Source: Streptomyces sp. KMM 9044
GTDB lineage: Bacteria > Actinomycetota > Actinomycetes > Streptomycetales > Streptomycetaceae
DNA length: 64,000 bases
NCBI RefSeq assembly: GCF_024701375.2
Contig: NZ_CP113910.1
Coordinates: 2,790,001-2,854,000 of the forward strand
Direction of reading: 5' to 3'
The notes beneath the pieces are model-generated. The model ran no database searches. It saw nothing but the letters and a program-made list of their open reading frames with translations, and was not told the DNA's origin. The translations under genes and the position numbers were made by a program. The first letter of the stretch is position 1. Each line of letters opens with the position of its first letter. Below, piece by piece: positions 39,397 to 49,779 of this stretch.

Positions 39397-41020
39397 TTTC
39401 GGGAGCGGTGGGGACGCCCCGGCCGGAGAGGTCACGGCTGAGGGCGCTCCGGCCGGGGGCGGGGTCCGGCGGGAGGAAGTCGTAGGAGTCGGCGGCGTCC
39501 CGGCCCCGTCGGCCGTCCGCCACCGTACCGGCACCGCTCTCCGGCGATCCCCGGCGTGGGAGGCCGATCCTCGAGATCCATGCCCGCGCAGTCGCCCGCG
39601 CCCCTGCCCACGCCTCCTCGTCCGCGCTCGCCGGTGCCCGCTCCGCCCGCTCGTTCCGGGGCGTGCGGCACCGCCAGGCCCGTACCGCCAGGGCCGTCGC
39701 CGTGGCCACCAGTCCGATCCACACCAGCGTCGCGGCCCCTGTCTGCCACCACACCGGCCCGAACCGGGAGAGTGCGGCGACGCCCATCGGCCCACCCGCC
39801 ATCGCGGCGAACAACGCCAGCAGGGCCGCGCACAGTACCGCCGCGACTCCGGCGACACCGGCCGTCCGGCCTCGCGACCAGAGCGCGTACGGTTCCTGCC
39901 CCGACCGCCCGCCCCCGGGCTCCGTCGGGCGGCCGGCCGTCGTGGCCCCCTGCGCGACATACCACCCCGCTGCCGCCCCGGCCGCCAACGGCACGGCCAC
40001 GGCCGCCCAGTTCACCGGCGTCCCGGCCCCCGCGTCCGGCACCGCCGCAAGGAGCGGGAAAGCGGGCAGCGGCGGAGCCGGCGTGGCGGAGAGCGGAGTC
40101 ACGGCATGGCCGGCGCCGAGGAGGAACCCGGGCCCCAGGGCGTACGCCGTCGCCCACACCGCAGCGTTCGGCAGCAGGGCGACGCCGAGCAGCAGCACCG
40201 CGACCCACCCCGACCACCCCCGCGTCAGGCGCAGGAAGGCGTCCTGGGTCTCGCCACCGTGCCACAGCAGTGACACCGTCAGCAGCAATGCTCCGCCGAC
40301 GACGAGCACCGCCGCCCCGGCCGCCGCCGCCCGCGCGGCGGCTCCGAGGCGCCCGTCCGGGCCGAGGAGCAGATGGCGTACGCCCCGCGGCAGCAACGCA
40401 CCCGCCGTCCGTTCCAGTGACCCACGGGGGCAGCCGTACGCCCGCCACACCCCCACACCCGCCGCCACCACCGCGACCAGCGGCACGCACACGCCCGCCG
40501 ACGCCCATGCCGGACGCAGCGCGCCGCCCGCGGCGTAGAGCGCCGCGGGCGTGCCGACGGCCAGGTAGCCGAGGACGACGCCGGCCCAGGCCGTCGGACC
40601 ATGGACGAGCGGGGCGTCACTCGGAGCTCCCGAGGCGTCCGACACGTTTGACGCACCCCCGTCGGTGGCGTCGCGGGCCGCCCGGTGCAGCAGCCACACC
40701 GGGAGCGCGAGCAGCAGCAACGGCGGGACACCGAGTGGAGCCGGCACGCCCGAGAGCGTGTCGGTGCGGACCAGTTCGGCACCGTGCGCCAGCAGCCACA
40801 GCGCCGCCGCGACACTCAGCGCGCCGTCGGGCCCGCTGTCCGGGTACGGCGAGCTGATCCACAGCAGCATCACGAGCACGGCGAACGCGGCGAGCCCGAG
40901 CCCGGCCGCGAGGGCTCCGCCGAGGAGGGAGGGGCCCAGTCCGGGCGAGCGGTCACGCATCCGGGTGAGCAGGAGGGACTGCCTCGTTCGGCGGGTGGTC
41001 GTCTGGATCACACCCGTCAT
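39371..41020 (-). CDS. Large polytopic membrane protein (DUF6350 / PerM-like)
   Basis: 549 aa; ATG 41020, or GTG 41038. About ten hydrophobic segments, beginning [20 protein letters not shown], with a cytoplasmic C-terminal tail rich in Arg/Asp/Pro. It matches the cell-division-associated PerM/DUF6350 integral membrane proteins of actinobacteria, whose function is not established. Divergent from an XRE/sigma-like fusion gene. Confidence 0.75.
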   Translation of the reverse strand: MTGVIQTTTRRTRQSLLLTRMRDRSPGLGPSLLGGALAAGLGLAAFAVLVMLLWISSPYPDSGPDGALSVAAALWLLAHGAELVRTDTLSGVPAPLGVPPLLLLALPVWLLHRAARDATDGGASNVSDASGAPSDAPLVHGPTAWAGVVLGYLAVGTPAALYAAGGALRPAWASAGVCVPLVAVVAAGVGVWRAYGCPRGSLERTAGALLPRGVRHLLLGPDGRLGAAARAAAAGAAVLVVGGALLLTVSLLWHGGETQDAFLRLTRGWSGWVAVLLLGVALLPNAAVWATAYALGPGFLLGAGHAVTPLSATPAPPLPAFPLLAAVPDAGAGTPVNWAAVAVPLAAGAAAGWYVAQGATTAGRPTEPGGGRSGQEPYALWSRGRTAGVAGVAAVLCAALLALFAAMAGGPMGVAALSRFGPVWWQTGAATLVWIGLVATATALAVRAWRCRTPRNERAERAPASADEEAWAGARATARAWISRIGLPRRGSPESGAGTVADGRRGRDAADSYDFLPPDPAPGRSALSRDLSGRGVPTAPETPKPPPAP

Positions 41021-41116
41021 GCTCCCAACGGCACACACTTTCCCTGCGTAACAGGCGAAGCGCCGCCGTGTCGCTCAATATACGTTTATGTACTTTTTCG
41101 CACGAAGGGGCACCCT

Positions 41117-42307
41117 GTGACACAGAGCCCTGCCACCCCCCTCCCCCCACCCGGGGAACGCCGACGCCTGCGCGAGTCCCGCTCGCTGACACAGGCTCAG
41201 CTCGCCCGGCGGGTCGGCGTCAGCCGCGAGACGGTGCGTGCGTGGGAGTCCGGCCGCACCGCACCGCGCGGCCGGAAGGGGGAGGCGTACGCGAAACTGC
41301 TGATCACCGCCACCACCGCCCCGGCGAAGCCCGGGCCCACCGGCCCCCTCACGCCGACCGAGACGACGAGGTCGGCCGACTCGGCCGACTCGGCCGAGTC
41401 CCCCGAGATCTCCAGGCGTTCGGCCGAGTCTCCCACGCGTTCGGCCGCCGGTCGGGCCGGCCGGGGGCAGCCCTCCTGGTCCGTCCTGGAGGAGGTCGCC
41501 GATCCCGCCGCCCTGACGCCCGCTCAGGCCTTCGACGCCTTGTACGCCTTCTGCGCCCCGGCGCTCGTACGACAGACGTACCTGCTGTCCGGCCGTCGCG
41601 ACCTGGCGCGTGAATCGGTCGAGCGGGCCTTCCAACTGGCCTGGGAACGCTGGCCCGAGGTGGCCCGCGACCGTGACCCGGCCGGCTGGGTGCGCGCGGC
41701 GTCGTACGAGTGGGCGCTCGCCCCGTGGCACCGGTTCCGGCCCCGCTACCGACACCCGGAACCACCGCCCTCGCAGCCCTTCGACCGCGCGCTGCTGGAC
41801 GTCCTGCTGCACCTTCCGCCGCCGCACCGCCGCGCACTCGTGCTCTACGACGGTGTCGGCCTCGACCTGCCGGAGACCGCGGCGGAGACGGAGGCGAGCA
41901 CGCCCGCGACCGCGAACCGCCTGCTGCACGCACACGCGACCCTCGCGGCCCGGCTGCCGGAACTGTCGGATCCGCTCGTGCTGCACCGACGGCTAGCCGA
42001 ACTGGCCGCCACCGAACACCTCCGGTCCGCCAAACCGCCGGAGGTACGCGACGGCAGCGAGCGCAGAGCCCGCTTCCGGACCCGGGCCGCCGTCGCCTTC
42101 ACAGTGGCCCTGATCGGCGCCACCGCACTCACCCTGTGCACGGCCCCCACACGGTACGACCCGCCGGTACCGCCCGGCGAGACGGTCCGGGGGGTACCGC
42201 CGCGGGTGGCGCCGGGGCCCCTCTCGGGCAAGGAGCGGGAGCTGCGCACCAAGCTCCGTGAGGAACTGCTGCACGGCCCGGAGCGACTGGCACCGCAGTC
42301 ACGGTGA
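41117..42307 (+). CDS. XRE helix-turn-helix fused to an ECF sigma-like module with a C-terminal membrane helix
   Basis: 396 aa; the GTG at 41117 is behind AAGGGG. The N-terminal XRE domain (~10-65) has RESRSLTQAQLARRVGVSRE and VRAWESGRTAPRG. After a Ser/Ala/Asp-rich linker with a 9-bp repeat (41372-41398) comes a region 2-like segment (LARESVERAFQLAWERWPEV) and a region 4-like segment (LLHLPPPHRRALVLYDGVG, ETAAETEASTPATANRLLHA). A membrane helix (AVAFTVALIGATALTLC) is near the C-terminus. The sigma part is divergent, so promoter recognition is uncertain. Confidence 0.72.
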   Translation: MTQSPATPLPPPGERRRLRESRSLTQAQLARRVGVSRETVRAWESGRTAPRGRKGEAYAKLLITATTAPAKPGPTGPLTPTETTRSADSADSAESPEISRRSAESPTRSAAGRAGRGQPSWSVLEEVADPAALTPAQAFDALYAFCAPALVRQTYLLSGRRDLARESVERAFQLAWERWPEVARDRDPAGWVRAASYEWALAPWHRFRPRYRHPEPPPSQPFDRALLDVLLHLPPPHRRALVLYDGVGLDLPETAAETEASTPATANRLLHAHATLAARLPELSDPLVLHRRLAELAATEHLRSAKPPEVRDGSERRARFRTRAAVAFTVALIGATALTLCTAPTRYDPPVPPGETVRGVPPRVAPGPLSGKERELRTKLREELLHGPERLAPQSR

Positions 42308-42365
42308 CGGACCCGGCCGCGGCCCCGGTACGGCCTCCGCTTCCGGTCCCGCGTCCGGGAACGAC

Positions 42366-42401
42366 GATGGGCCCGTTCCCCCGGGGAGGGACGGGCCCAT
42401 C
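42366..42401. terminator. Bidirectional terminator upstream of the sucD stop
   Basis: GATGGGCCCGT / ACGGGCCCATC with an inner CCCC/GGGG pairing, between convergent genes ending at 42307 and 42418. Confidence 0.85.
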
Positions 42402-42417
42402 CGTGTTCTGCGGGTGA

Positions 42418-43302
42418 TCAGCCCGCTAGGATCTCGCGTGCCAGCTTGGCCGTCTCGGTCGGCGTCTTGCCGACCTTGACGTCCGCGGCCTCGAGGGCCT
42501 CCTTCTTGGCCTGGGCGGTACCGGACGAACCGGAGACGATGGCGCCGGCGTGGCCCATGGTCTTGCCCTCGGGCGCGGTGAAGCCCGCGACGTAGCCGAC
42601 GACCGGCTTCCTCACGTTCTCCTTGATGTACGCCGCGGCCCGCTCCTCGGCGTCGCCGCCGATCTCACCGATCATCACGATCAGGTCGGTGTCGGGGTCG
42701 GCCTCGAACGCGGCCAGCGCGTCGATGTGGGTCGTACCGATGACCGGGTCGCCACCGATGCCGACGGCCGACGAGAAGCCGATGTCCCGCAGCTCGTACA
42801 TCATCTGGTACGTCAGCGTGCCGGACTTCGAGACCAGGCCGATGCGGCCCGGCTTGGTGATGTCGCCCGGAATGATGCCGGCGTTCGACTGGCCCGGGGT
42901 GATCAGACCGGGGCAGTTCGGGCCGATGATCCGGGTCTTGTTGCCCTGCGACACGGCGTACGCGTAGAACGCGGCCGAGTCGTGGACCGCGATGCCCTCG
43001 GTGATGACGACCGCGAGCGGGATCTCGGCGTCGATGGCCTCGACGACGGCGGCCTTCGCGAACGCCGGCGGTACGAAGAGGACGGACACGTTCGCACCCG
43101 TCTTCTCCATCGCCTCGGCGACCGTGCCGAAGACCGGGATGTCGTTGCCCTCGATGTCGACGGAGGTGCCCGCCTTGCGCGGGTTCACCCCGCCGACGAT
43201 GTTCGTGCCGTCGGCCAGCATGAGCTTGGTGTGCTTCATGCCCGTGGCACCGGTCATGCCCTGGACGATGACCTTGGAGTCCTTGTTGAGGAAGATAGCC
43301 AT
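42418..43302 (-). CDS. sucD: Succinyl-CoA synthetase alpha subunit
   Basis: 294 aa; ATG behind GAGGGA. The CoA-binding domain has [16 protein letters not shown]; the phospho-His is in [15 protein letters not shown] and the ligase region in [12 protein letters not shown] and [12 protein letters not shown]. With SucC it converts succinyl-CoA to succinate, making ATP or GTP. 21 nt after sucC. Confidence 0.97.
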   Translation of the reverse strand: MAIFLNKDSKVIVQGMTGATGMKHTKLMLADGTNIVGGVNPRKAGTSVDIEGNDIPVFGTVAEAMEKTGANVSVLFVPPAFAKAAVVEAIDAEIPLAVVITEGIAVHDSAAFYAYAVSQGNKTRIIGPNCPGLITPGQSNAGIIPGDITKPGRIGLVSKSGTLTYQMMYELRDIGFSSAVGIGGDPVIGTTHIDALAAFEADPDTDLIVMIGEIGGDAEERAAAYIKENVRKPVVGYVAGFTAPEGKTMGHAGAIVSGSSGTAQAKKEALEAADVKVGKTPTETAKLAREILAG

Positions 43303-43323
43303 GGCTGTTCTGTCCCTCGTCCC

Positions 43324-44502
43324 TTACTTCGCGGCCGCGAGTTCGGCGGCCTTGTCGGCCGCGCCGTCCATGGTGTCCACGCGCTGCACAAGCGGGTGGT
43401 TGGCGTCCGAGAGGATCCTGCGACCCAGTTCGGCGTTGTTGCCGTCCAGGCGCACGACCAGCGGCTTGGTGACTTCCTCACCCTTGTCCGCGAGCAGCTG
43501 CAGCGCCTGCACGATGCCGTTGGCGACCTCGTCACAGGCGGTGATGCCACCGAAGACGTTGACGAACACAGACTTGACGTCCGGGTCCCCGAGGATGATC
43601 TCCAGGCCGTTGGCCATGACCGCGGCGGAGGCGCCACCGCCGATGTCGAGGAAGTTGGCGGGCTTCACACCGCCGTGCGCCTCACCGGCGTAGGCGACGA
43701 CGTCCAGGGTGCTCATCACGAGCCCCGCGCCGTTGCCGATGATGCCGACCTCGCCGTCGAGCTTGACGTAGTTGAGGTTCTTCTCCTTGGCGGCGGCCTC
43801 CAGCGGGTTGGCCGCGGCCTTGTCGTGGAACGCCTCGAAGTCGGGGTGACGGAACTCGGCGTTGTCGTCGAGGCTCACCTTGCCGTCGAGGGCGAGGACG
43901 TCGCCGGAGGCGACCTTGGCCAGCGGGTTGACCTCGACGAGGAGCGCGTCCTCGGCGATGAAGGTCTTCCACAGCGTGACGAGGACGTCGGCGACCTTGC
44001 CGGCCACCTCGGCCGGGAACTTCGCGGCCTCGACGATCTCGCGCGCCTTCTCGGGGGTCACGCCCTTGTTGGGGTCGATCGGGGTCTTGGCGACGGCCTC
44101 CGGGCGGGTGGCCGCCACCTCCTCGATGTCCACGCCGCCCTCGACGGACGCGATGGAGAGGAAGGTGCGGTTGGCACGGTCGAGGAGGAAGGAGACGTAG
44201 TACTCCTCGACGATCTCCGGAGCGGTCTCGGCGATCATCACCTTGTGGACCGTGTGGCCCTTGATGTCCATGCCGAGGATGTCCGTCGCGCGGGCGACGG
44301 CCTCCTCCGGGGTTGCTGCCAGCTTCACGCCACCGGCCTTGCCGCGGCCACCGACCTTCACCTGCGCCTTGACGACGGACTTTCCGCCGAGACGCTCGGT
44401 GATCTCGCGCGCCGCCTCAGGCGTGTCGATGACTTCACCGGCCAGCACCGGTACATCGTGCTTGGCGAAGAGGTCCCTCGCCTGGTACTCGAACAGGTCC
44501 AC
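43324..44502 (-). CDS. sucC: Succinyl-CoA synthetase beta subunit
   Basis: 392 aa; GTG start at 44502. ATP-grasp N-terminus ([38 protein letters not shown]), then the C-terminal ligase domain with [11 protein letters not shown] and [16 protein letters not shown]. First gene of the sucC-sucD operon. The long upstream region 44503-45162 holds its promoter and several palindromes. Confidence 0.97.
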   Translation of the reverse strand: MDLFEYQARDLFAKHDVPVLAGEVIDTPEAAREITERLGGKSVVKAQVKVGGRGKAGGVKLAATPEEAVARATDILGMDIKGHTVHKVMIAETAPEIVEEYYVSFLLDRANRTFLSIASVEGGVDIEEVAATRPEAVAKTPIDPNKGVTPEKAREIVEAAKFPAEVAGKVADVLVTLWKTFIAEDALLVEVNPLAKVASGDVLALDGKVSLDDNAEFRHPDFEAFHDKAAANPLEAAAKEKNLNYVKLDGEVGIIGNGAGLVMSTLDVVAYAGEAHGGVKPANFLDIGGGASAAVMANGLEIILGDPDVKSVFVNVFGGITACDEVANGIVQALQLLADKGEEVTKPLVVRLDGNNAELGRRILSDANHPLVQRVDTMDGAADKAAELAAAK

Positions 44503-44741
44503 GCGCTTCCGTCCCTATCAGTGATCTCGCGGTTCGTTGGATGCGTGGGCGTGCCGCGAAGGGCAACGTGACGACGTCCGCTGTGTCACAAGGGAAGCGC
44601 ACACGGTGTCCGAGCGCGCGGCATGTCCATCTCGCAGGCTATCGCCGGTTGCGAAGCCTCCCGAAATCGTGAGGTCACACCTGAGCGGTGATGCCTGTCA
44701 CATGATGCCCTGTTCGGTGACACAGAGTGCCATGGACGAGT

Positions 44742-44819
44742 GGCCTCACCGGGCTGGGGCCGACCCGGTGAGGCCCGCCGCGCACCCGGCGGGGCGGAAA
44801 CGTTTCCGCCCTTCGGGGT
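44742..44819. promoter_or_regulatory. Palindromes upstream of sucC, including a perfect 20-bp palindrome
   Basis: A hairpin GGCCTCACCGGG / CCCGGTGAGGCC lies at 44742-44775. GGGCGGAAACGTTTCCGCCC at 44792-44811 is perfectly symmetric with no spacer; its core GAAACGTTTC resembles operators of LacI-family regulators, and CACCC / GGGTG arms extend it. No LacI gene is nearby. It could also be a terminator-like hairpin. The wider 44503-45162 region contains no gene that I can support. Confidence 0.5.
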
Positions 44820-44956
44820 GCGGTGCGGCCTGCTCCCACCCCCATGGGGCAGGCCACCTCATCCACGGGTCTGCGGCCGGACAGTCCGATGACGTTCGGC
44901 CGCCCACGCCCGGCTGCCCCGTGAAGCCTTTATTACTCGCGAGTCAGGCTAGTCGT

Positions 44957-45019
44957 GTGATCCACGTGACGTGCGCAACGCATGTGACATACATGACGTA
45001 CGCCAGATACGCGACGTGC
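44957..45019. repeat. Degenerate 9-bp repeat tract
   Basis: Units such as CACGTGACG, TGCGCAACG, CATGTGACA, TACATGACG, TACGCCAGA and TACGCGACG follow each other at 9-bp spacing. More A/T than surrounding DNA. Possibly an old, diverged version of the exact 9-bp repeats elsewhere in this window. Confidence 0.55.
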
Positions 45020-45162
45020 GGATGACTCGGGGACGGCGGGAAGGTCCAGGGCTCGGGCGTCCGCACCCGGAGGGGACGCGGGACCGACCCGGCGGACAGG
45101 CCCACGGCCCCGGGTGCGGCCCCGGACGGGCATGACCGTGTCCGGGCCCGGCCGGGGAGCTC

Positions 45163-45184
45163 GGCACGCCCCCGCGGGCGTGCC
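45163..45184. terminator. Hairpin at the end of the disrupted gene
   Basis: GGCACGCCC / GGGCGTGCC with a 4-nt loop directly after the TAG at 45184-45186. It supports that stop as the end of a once-real minus-strand gene. Confidence 0.7.
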
Positions 45185-45725
45185 TACGCGGGGGAGACGG
45201 GGACGTCACGGTACCGGTCCCGTGTGTCGGCCGCTTCGGCCTGCGCGGCGGCGCCGGGGACGAGCAGGGCGCGGGGGCGGAGGCTCACGGTGACGGCCGG
45301 GGCGTCACCGTGACGCGGGGCGCCGTGGTCGGCGGCGGTGCGGTTGCCCGTCGTGCCGTCCGGGCTTTCGCCGGGGGGCGCGAGGAGCGGGGGCCGCCGG
45401 CCCGGTGTGCGGCACGGTCCTCGTGTCCCCTCGGCCGTCGGCTCCGTCGTGCGGCCGGGTGTCGCACGCCTCGGCTCCGATCCTCCGCCGGACGGGGCTT
45501 GGCGGGACGAGGCTGCACCGAACCGGCCGGCTCGGGACGGACCGGCTTGGGACGGGGGTCGAGCGTGGTGTCGAAGCCGGGCGTGCCGCTCTGCCCGTCC
45601 GAATCCGTCGGCCGCCCGCCCGGCACCGTGCCCGGGCCGTCGGACCGCCCGGCCGCAGCACTCGCCTCCGCCCGGACACCGTCCACCACCGACACCACGG
45701 CCTCGGCGACGGAGGCGACGGAGGC
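45184..45725 (-). pseudogene. Gene remnant cut at its 5' side by a miniature element
   Basis: Coding-looking minus-strand pieces occur in two frames: VASVAEAVVSVVDGVRAEAS with TPGFDTTLDPRPKPV near the element, and PAVTVSLRPRALLVPGAAAQ with RDRYRDVPVSPA at the stop. No start remains, because the 141-bp element at 45726-45866 replaces it, and at least one frameshift is needed. I do not recognise the family. Confidence 0.45.
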
Positions 45726-45866
45726 GACTCTGCTGCTCAATTCGAGGGATGGTCACGCACCGCATCCCAGAGGGGCCGGCCGGGGCCGGACCGCCTCCTC
45801 GCGAGACCCGTTCCCTGTGCCCCGCCGGACAGGCCGGCGTCACTCTCCGCGATTGAGTAGCAGAGC
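45726..45866. mobile_element. Miniature inverted-repeat element, copy 1 (141 bp)
   Basis: Begins GACTCTGCTGCTCAATTC and ends GCGATTGAGTAGCAGAGC, an imperfect inverted terminal repeat. Its interior (GGATGGTCACGCACCGCATC ... GACAGGCCGGCGTCACTCTC, by segments) closely matches the copy at 58167 along its whole length. No coding capacity for a transposase, and no clear target duplication here. Confidence 0.85.
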
Positions 45867-45945
45867 ACCCAGGCCGGACGGCGACAGATCGACAAATCGT
45901 CACCGAACCCCTCATGCCCCCGTCCCTCCTCCTCTTCGCCGCGCC

Positions 45946-47127
45946 TCACCCCGGGTCCGGTACCGGCAGCGGACGTTTCTCGATCACCGCGGCCATCACC
46001 TCCGGAAACAGGTCGGGCGTGCAGGCGAACGCCGGCGCGCCCAGCGCGGCAAGTGCGGCCGCGTGCTCCCGGTCGTGGGCGGGCGTCCCCTCGTCGGACA
46101 GCGCCAGCAGCGTCACGAACTGCACCCCGGACGCCTTCATCGCCGCGACCCGCTTGAGCATCTCGTCGCGGATGCCACCCTCGTAGAGGTCACTGATGAG
46201 CACGACCACCGTCTCCGCGGGCCGAGTGATCTGCGACTGGCAGTACGCCAGCGCCCGGTTGATGTCCGTACCGCCGCCGAGCCGGGTCCCGAAGATCACG
46301 TCGACGGGGTCGTCGAGCTGGTCCGTGAGGTCGACGACCGCCGTATCGAACAGGACCAGCCGCGTGTCGATCGACCGCATGGACGCGAGGACCGCTCCGA
46401 ACACCGACGCGTAGACGACGGACGCCGCCATCGACCCGGACTGGTCGATGCAGAGGACGACCTCCTTCTTCACCGACCGCGCGGCGCGCCCGTAGCCGAT
46501 GAGCCGCTCGGGCACGACGGTCCGGTACTCGGGAAGGTAGTGCTTGAGGTTGGCCGCGATGGTGCGGTTCCAGTCGATGTCGTGGTGGCGGGGCCGGTTG
46601 ACGCGGGCGCTCCGGTCGAGAGCACCGGTCAGGGTGGCCCGGGTGCGGGTGGCGAGCCGCTTCTCCAGCGCGTCGACGACCTTGCGGACGACGACCCGTG
46701 CCGTCTCTTTCGTCGTCTCCGGCATCACCTTGTTGAGCGACATCAGAGTGCCTACGAGGTGGACGTCGGCCTCGACCGCCTCCAGCATCTCCGGTTCCAG
46801 GAGGAGGGTGGCGAGCCCCAGCCGGTCGATGGCGTCGCGCTGCATGATCCGGACGCCGGAGGACGGGAAGTAGGTCCGGATGTCTCCGAGCCAGCGCGCC
46901 ACCGACGGCGCGGACGCCCCCAGCCCCGCCGAACGCTCCTGCCCCGACCGCTCCTTGCCTCCCTTCTGCGGTCCGTCTCCCTTGCCGTAGAGCGCGGTGA
47001 GCGCTCCGTCCATGGCGGCGTCCTGGCCGGACAGGCCGCACCCGGTGCCGTCCGCCCCGCCCCCGCCCAGTACCAGCCGCCACCGCCGCAGCCGCTCCTG
47101 CTCCGTGCCCGTCACCGCAGCCGACAT
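45946..47127 (-). CDS. VWA-domain protein of the MoxR/SWIM module
   Basis: 393 aa; the ATG at 47127 is behind GAGGGGGG and overlaps the end of the DUF5682 gene by 16 nt. The C-terminal von Willebrand A domain (~195-390) has the MIDAS motif VVLCIDQSGSMAASVVYAS, the Thr in GGGTDINRAL and the Asp in VVVLISDLYEGG. The N-terminal part is helical (EMLEAVEADVHLVGTLMSLN). VWA proteins paired with MoxR ATPases act as metal-dependent adaptors. Third gene of the minus-strand operon. Confidence 0.9.
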   Translation of the reverse strand: MSAAVTGTEQERLRRWRLVLGGGGADGTGCGLSGQDAAMDGALTALYGKGDGPQKGGKERSGQERSAGLGASAPSVARWLGDIRTYFPSSGVRIMQRDAIDRLGLATLLLEPEMLEAVEADVHLVGTLMSLNKVMPETTKETARVVVRKVVDALEKRLATRTRATLTGALDRSARVNRPRHHDIDWNRTIAANLKHYLPEYRTVVPERLIGYGRAARSVKKEVVLCIDQSGSMAASVVYASVFGAVLASMRSIDTRLVLFDTAVVDLTDQLDDPVDVIFGTRLGGGTDINRALAYCQSQITRPAETVVVLISDLYEGGIRDEMLKRVAAMKASGVQFVTLLALSDEGTPAHDREHAAALAALGAPAFACTPDLFPEVMAAVIEKRPLPVPDPG

Positions 47128-49706
47128 GTGTCCCCCCTCGTGCTGTGATCCTCCGTGCCGTGGTTCTTCGCCCCGTCGTCCTTCTGTCCGGGGTGTTCGT
47201 CCTGCACTCGTGTGCCCTGGGGTCTCGTGCACTGCGGCTGTGCGCCCTGCTGCCGTATCCGCACGCCGGTCATCGAGCCGCACCCACCAGGCCGGCGCGT
47301 GTCCCCGCCGTCCCCGCCGTCTCCGCCGCCCCGGGCGGCGGCCTGGTCCTCGTCCAGGCCGAGCAGCAGCCGCACCACGGGCAGGACCGCGTCCGCGCGA
47401 GCGGTGTCGAGGCCGGCCGCGAACCCGGGTGCTCCGGAGCCGGTGGTCGCCGAGCCGCTCGGCGTCCCCGGTCCGCGCCGGACCAGCTCACCCAGCGTGC
47501 GCCGGACCCCGGGCTCGTACGCCGAGAACGTCCGCCGCAGCAGCGGCAGTACGTCCGTGAACGCCTCCGTCGGCACGCCTGTCAGCCACGCGTCGACCAG
47601 TTCGCGGAGCCGCTCGTCGTGGACGAGGAGCAGGCCGCCACCCGAGCCGCCGCCGACGAAGCCCTCGATCCACGCCGCCGCGTCCGCCGACGCCGCACCC
47701 GGCGACGACAGCACCAGCCCCATCTGCCGGGCCGCCTCGTCGTGCGCCAGCTCCCCGTCGTCCAGCAGCAGGCGGACGGACCGCCCCCGTATCACCCCGG
47801 GCACGGTGTCCCGCGTCGCCAGCGTGCGCAGCACCGACGCCCAGCGGGTGCGCAGGCCGCCATGGCCCGGCGCGGGTGCGTCACCGAGGAGGCCGACCGC
47901 GCCGTGCACGGCGTCGAGGTGGCCGCGCATCTCGTCGGCGGCGTCCGCGTCCAGTCCGGCACACGCCGGTGGCAGGCCGATCAGGATCCGCTCCGCCAGC
48001 CCGGCGGCGACCTCCGAGAGCGCCCCGGAGCCGGTGCCGCGCACATCGCCGTAGCGCAGCGAGCGGACCAGGGCCGGCAGGGCCTGGGCGAGATGGCCGA
48101 CGTCCGCGTCGAGAGCCGCGCGGTCGGCGAGTATCCGCATCACCGTCGGCAGCGCGTCGGGCAGCTCTGCCAGGAGGCAGCGCTCGGCGAGCCCGGTGAT
48201 ATCGGCGAGGTCCTGTGCGGCGACGGCGTCCGCCCCGGCCTTGGCGGTTGCGGCGGCGCGGACGGTCGTCCCCCATATCCCGGCCTCCGCGACCCGCACG
48301 GACAGCTCCGGTTCCCAGCGCAGCCGCCATGTCTCCCGGAAGGTGCCCGTACTCCCGTACGAGACCACCGGCTCGCCCCAGTGCACGGCAAGCAGCCGCA
48401 GCCGGTGCAGCAGTCTGCTGCGCTCCCCGTCGGTCTCCCTGCGCAGATCGAGTGCCAGCTCGCGCTCCGCTGGCTCGGGTTTCAGCCGCAGCCTGCGCTG
48501 GGTCCGCGTGAGGTCCCGCTGGAGGGGCACCGCGGGCGCCGCCGCCGGCACCTCCCCCAGCACGTCTCCGACGATCAGCCGGTCGTGCACCAGCGCCAGC
48601 GGCACGTCCGAACCCTCGCACATCACCGCCCGGACCGCGTCGGTCGTCTCGCCCAGTCCGGGCAGGGGCCGGCCGCGCATCGCGGCGAGCGTGTCCGCCA
48701 GCCGCACCGCCTCGATGACATGGGCGGAGGACACGATCCGGTCCTCGGCACGCAGCAGCCCCGCCACCTTGGTCATCCACCGCTCGACGGGCCGGTCCGC
48801 CGCGCCGAACAGATGCCCGTACCAGCCGGGCGAGGTGATGCCCGCACCGTATCCGCTGAAGCGGGAGAGCCTGCGGTTCGTCCACGGCACCCAGGTCATG
48901 TCCGCCTTGACCTTCGGCAGTCCCTTCAGCAGGGCCCGGTCGGCGGCGACCGTGGCCCTCCGCCGCAACGCGGGCACGTGCCAGGCACCGCAGACGACGG
49001 CCAGGCCGCCCCCGAACGCGCGCTGCGCCGCCCGGATCCGCAGGCGCATGTACGCCTCGCGGACGAGGTCGCGGTCGTTTCCGCCGCTTCCGTACTCCTC
49101 CCGGAGCGCCGTCATGGCTTCCTCCAGGGCGGTGAACGGTGCGATCGCCTCGCCCTTCTCCCCCGTACCACGATGCTCGACGACGTCCTCCCACCACCGC
49201 TCGGCGTCGTCGTGCCCGGCTGCCCCGGCCAGCACCCCGAGCGGATCGATCCGCACATCGGCGCCCGCGCCGGCACCGGTTGTCCGCTCCTCGTCCGCCG
49301 TTTCCCGGTCCTTCGGCCCGCAGCCCGCCTCCTCGTCCCTCCTCCAGGCCAGGCCATGGGTGGCCGGCAGGTCGATGAAGCGGGCGGGGACGCCGTGTTC
49401 GAGCGCCCAGCGGATCGCGACCCACTCCGGGGAGAACTCGGCGAGCGGCCAGAACGCCGAGCGGCCGGGCTCGTCCACGGCATGGGCGAGCAGGGCGACC
49501 GGCGGACGCATGTCCTCGTCCGCGGCGAGCGGAATCAGATCGTTCGCCTCGGGCGGACCCTCGACCAGGACGGCCTTTGGCCGGGTCTCCTCCAGCGCGG
49601 CCCGCACCGCCCGCGCCGACCCCGGACCGTGGTGCCGCACTCCGAGGAGCAGCGGCCTCGTCCCCCGGCCGCCGCCGGGCCGGTCCGCGTCGCTCATGTC
49701 GCCCAT
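47112..49706 (-). CDS. DUF5682-family protein of the MoxR/SWIM module
   Basis: 864 aa; ATG 49706 with GGGGGC in front, ATG 49697 as alternative. The N-terminal domain has LLLGVRHHGPGSARAVRAAL and VLVEGPPEANDLIPL, a His-rich arrangement that I associate with TraB/erythromycin-esterase-like folds. The middle and C-terminal parts are long helical repeats (LLRAEDRIVSSAHVIEAVRL, and ADRAALDADVGHLAQALPAL). The Gly/Asp run near the C-terminus contains a 9-bp repeat (47301-47327). It sits between the MoxR and VWA genes. Biochemical role unknown. Confidence 0.85.
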   Translation of the reverse strand: MGDMSDADRPGGGRGTRPLLLGVRHHGPGSARAVRAALEETRPKAVLVEGPPEANDLIPLAADEDMRPPVALLAHAVDEPGRSAFWPLAEFSPEWVAIRWALEHGVPARFIDLPATHGLAWRRDEEAGCGPKDRETADEERTTGAGAGADVRIDPLGVLAGAAGHDDAERWWEDVVEHRGTGEKGEAIAPFTALEEAMTALREEYGSGGNDRDLVREAYMRLRIRAAQRAFGGGLAVVCGAWHVPALRRRATVAADRALLKGLPKVKADMTWVPWTNRRLSRFSGYGAGITSPGWYGHLFGAADRPVERWMTKVAGLLRAEDRIVSSAHVIEAVRLADTLAAMRGRPLPGLGETTDAVRAVMCEGSDVPLALVHDRLIVGDVLGEVPAAAPAVPLQRDLTRTQRRLRLKPEPAERELALDLRRETDGERSRLLHRLRLLAVHWGEPVVSYGSTGTFRETWRLRWEPELSVRVAEAGIWGTTVRAAATAKAGADAVAAQDLADITGLAERCLLAELPDALPTVMRILADRAALDADVGHLAQALPALVRSLRYGDVRGTGSGALSEVAAGLAERILIGLPPACAGLDADAADEMRGHLDAVHGAVGLLGDAPAPGHGGLRTRWASVLRTLATRDTVPGVIRGRSVRLLLDDGELAHDEAARQMGLVLSSPGAASADAAAWIEGFVGGGSGGGLLLVHDERLRELVDAWLTGVPTEAFTDVLPLLRRTFSAYEPGVRRTLGELVRRGPGTPSGSATTGSGAPGFAAGLDTARADAVLPVVRLLLGLDEDQAAARGGGDGGDGGDTRRPGGCGSMTGVRIRQQGAQPQCTRPQGTRVQDEHPGQKDDGAKNHGTEDHSTRGDTCRLR

Positions 49707-49779
49707 GCCGCCCCCGTCCCCCTCGAAGCCCCGCCGGGCGGGCACGCCGGCTCCCGACGCGCCGCGCTCCCCGTGCCGT

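Noticed and set aside
44503..45162. Small frames upstream of sucC as genes
   Set aside because: No ribosome binding site, and no frame with coding character; palindromes and a degenerate repeat explain the region better.
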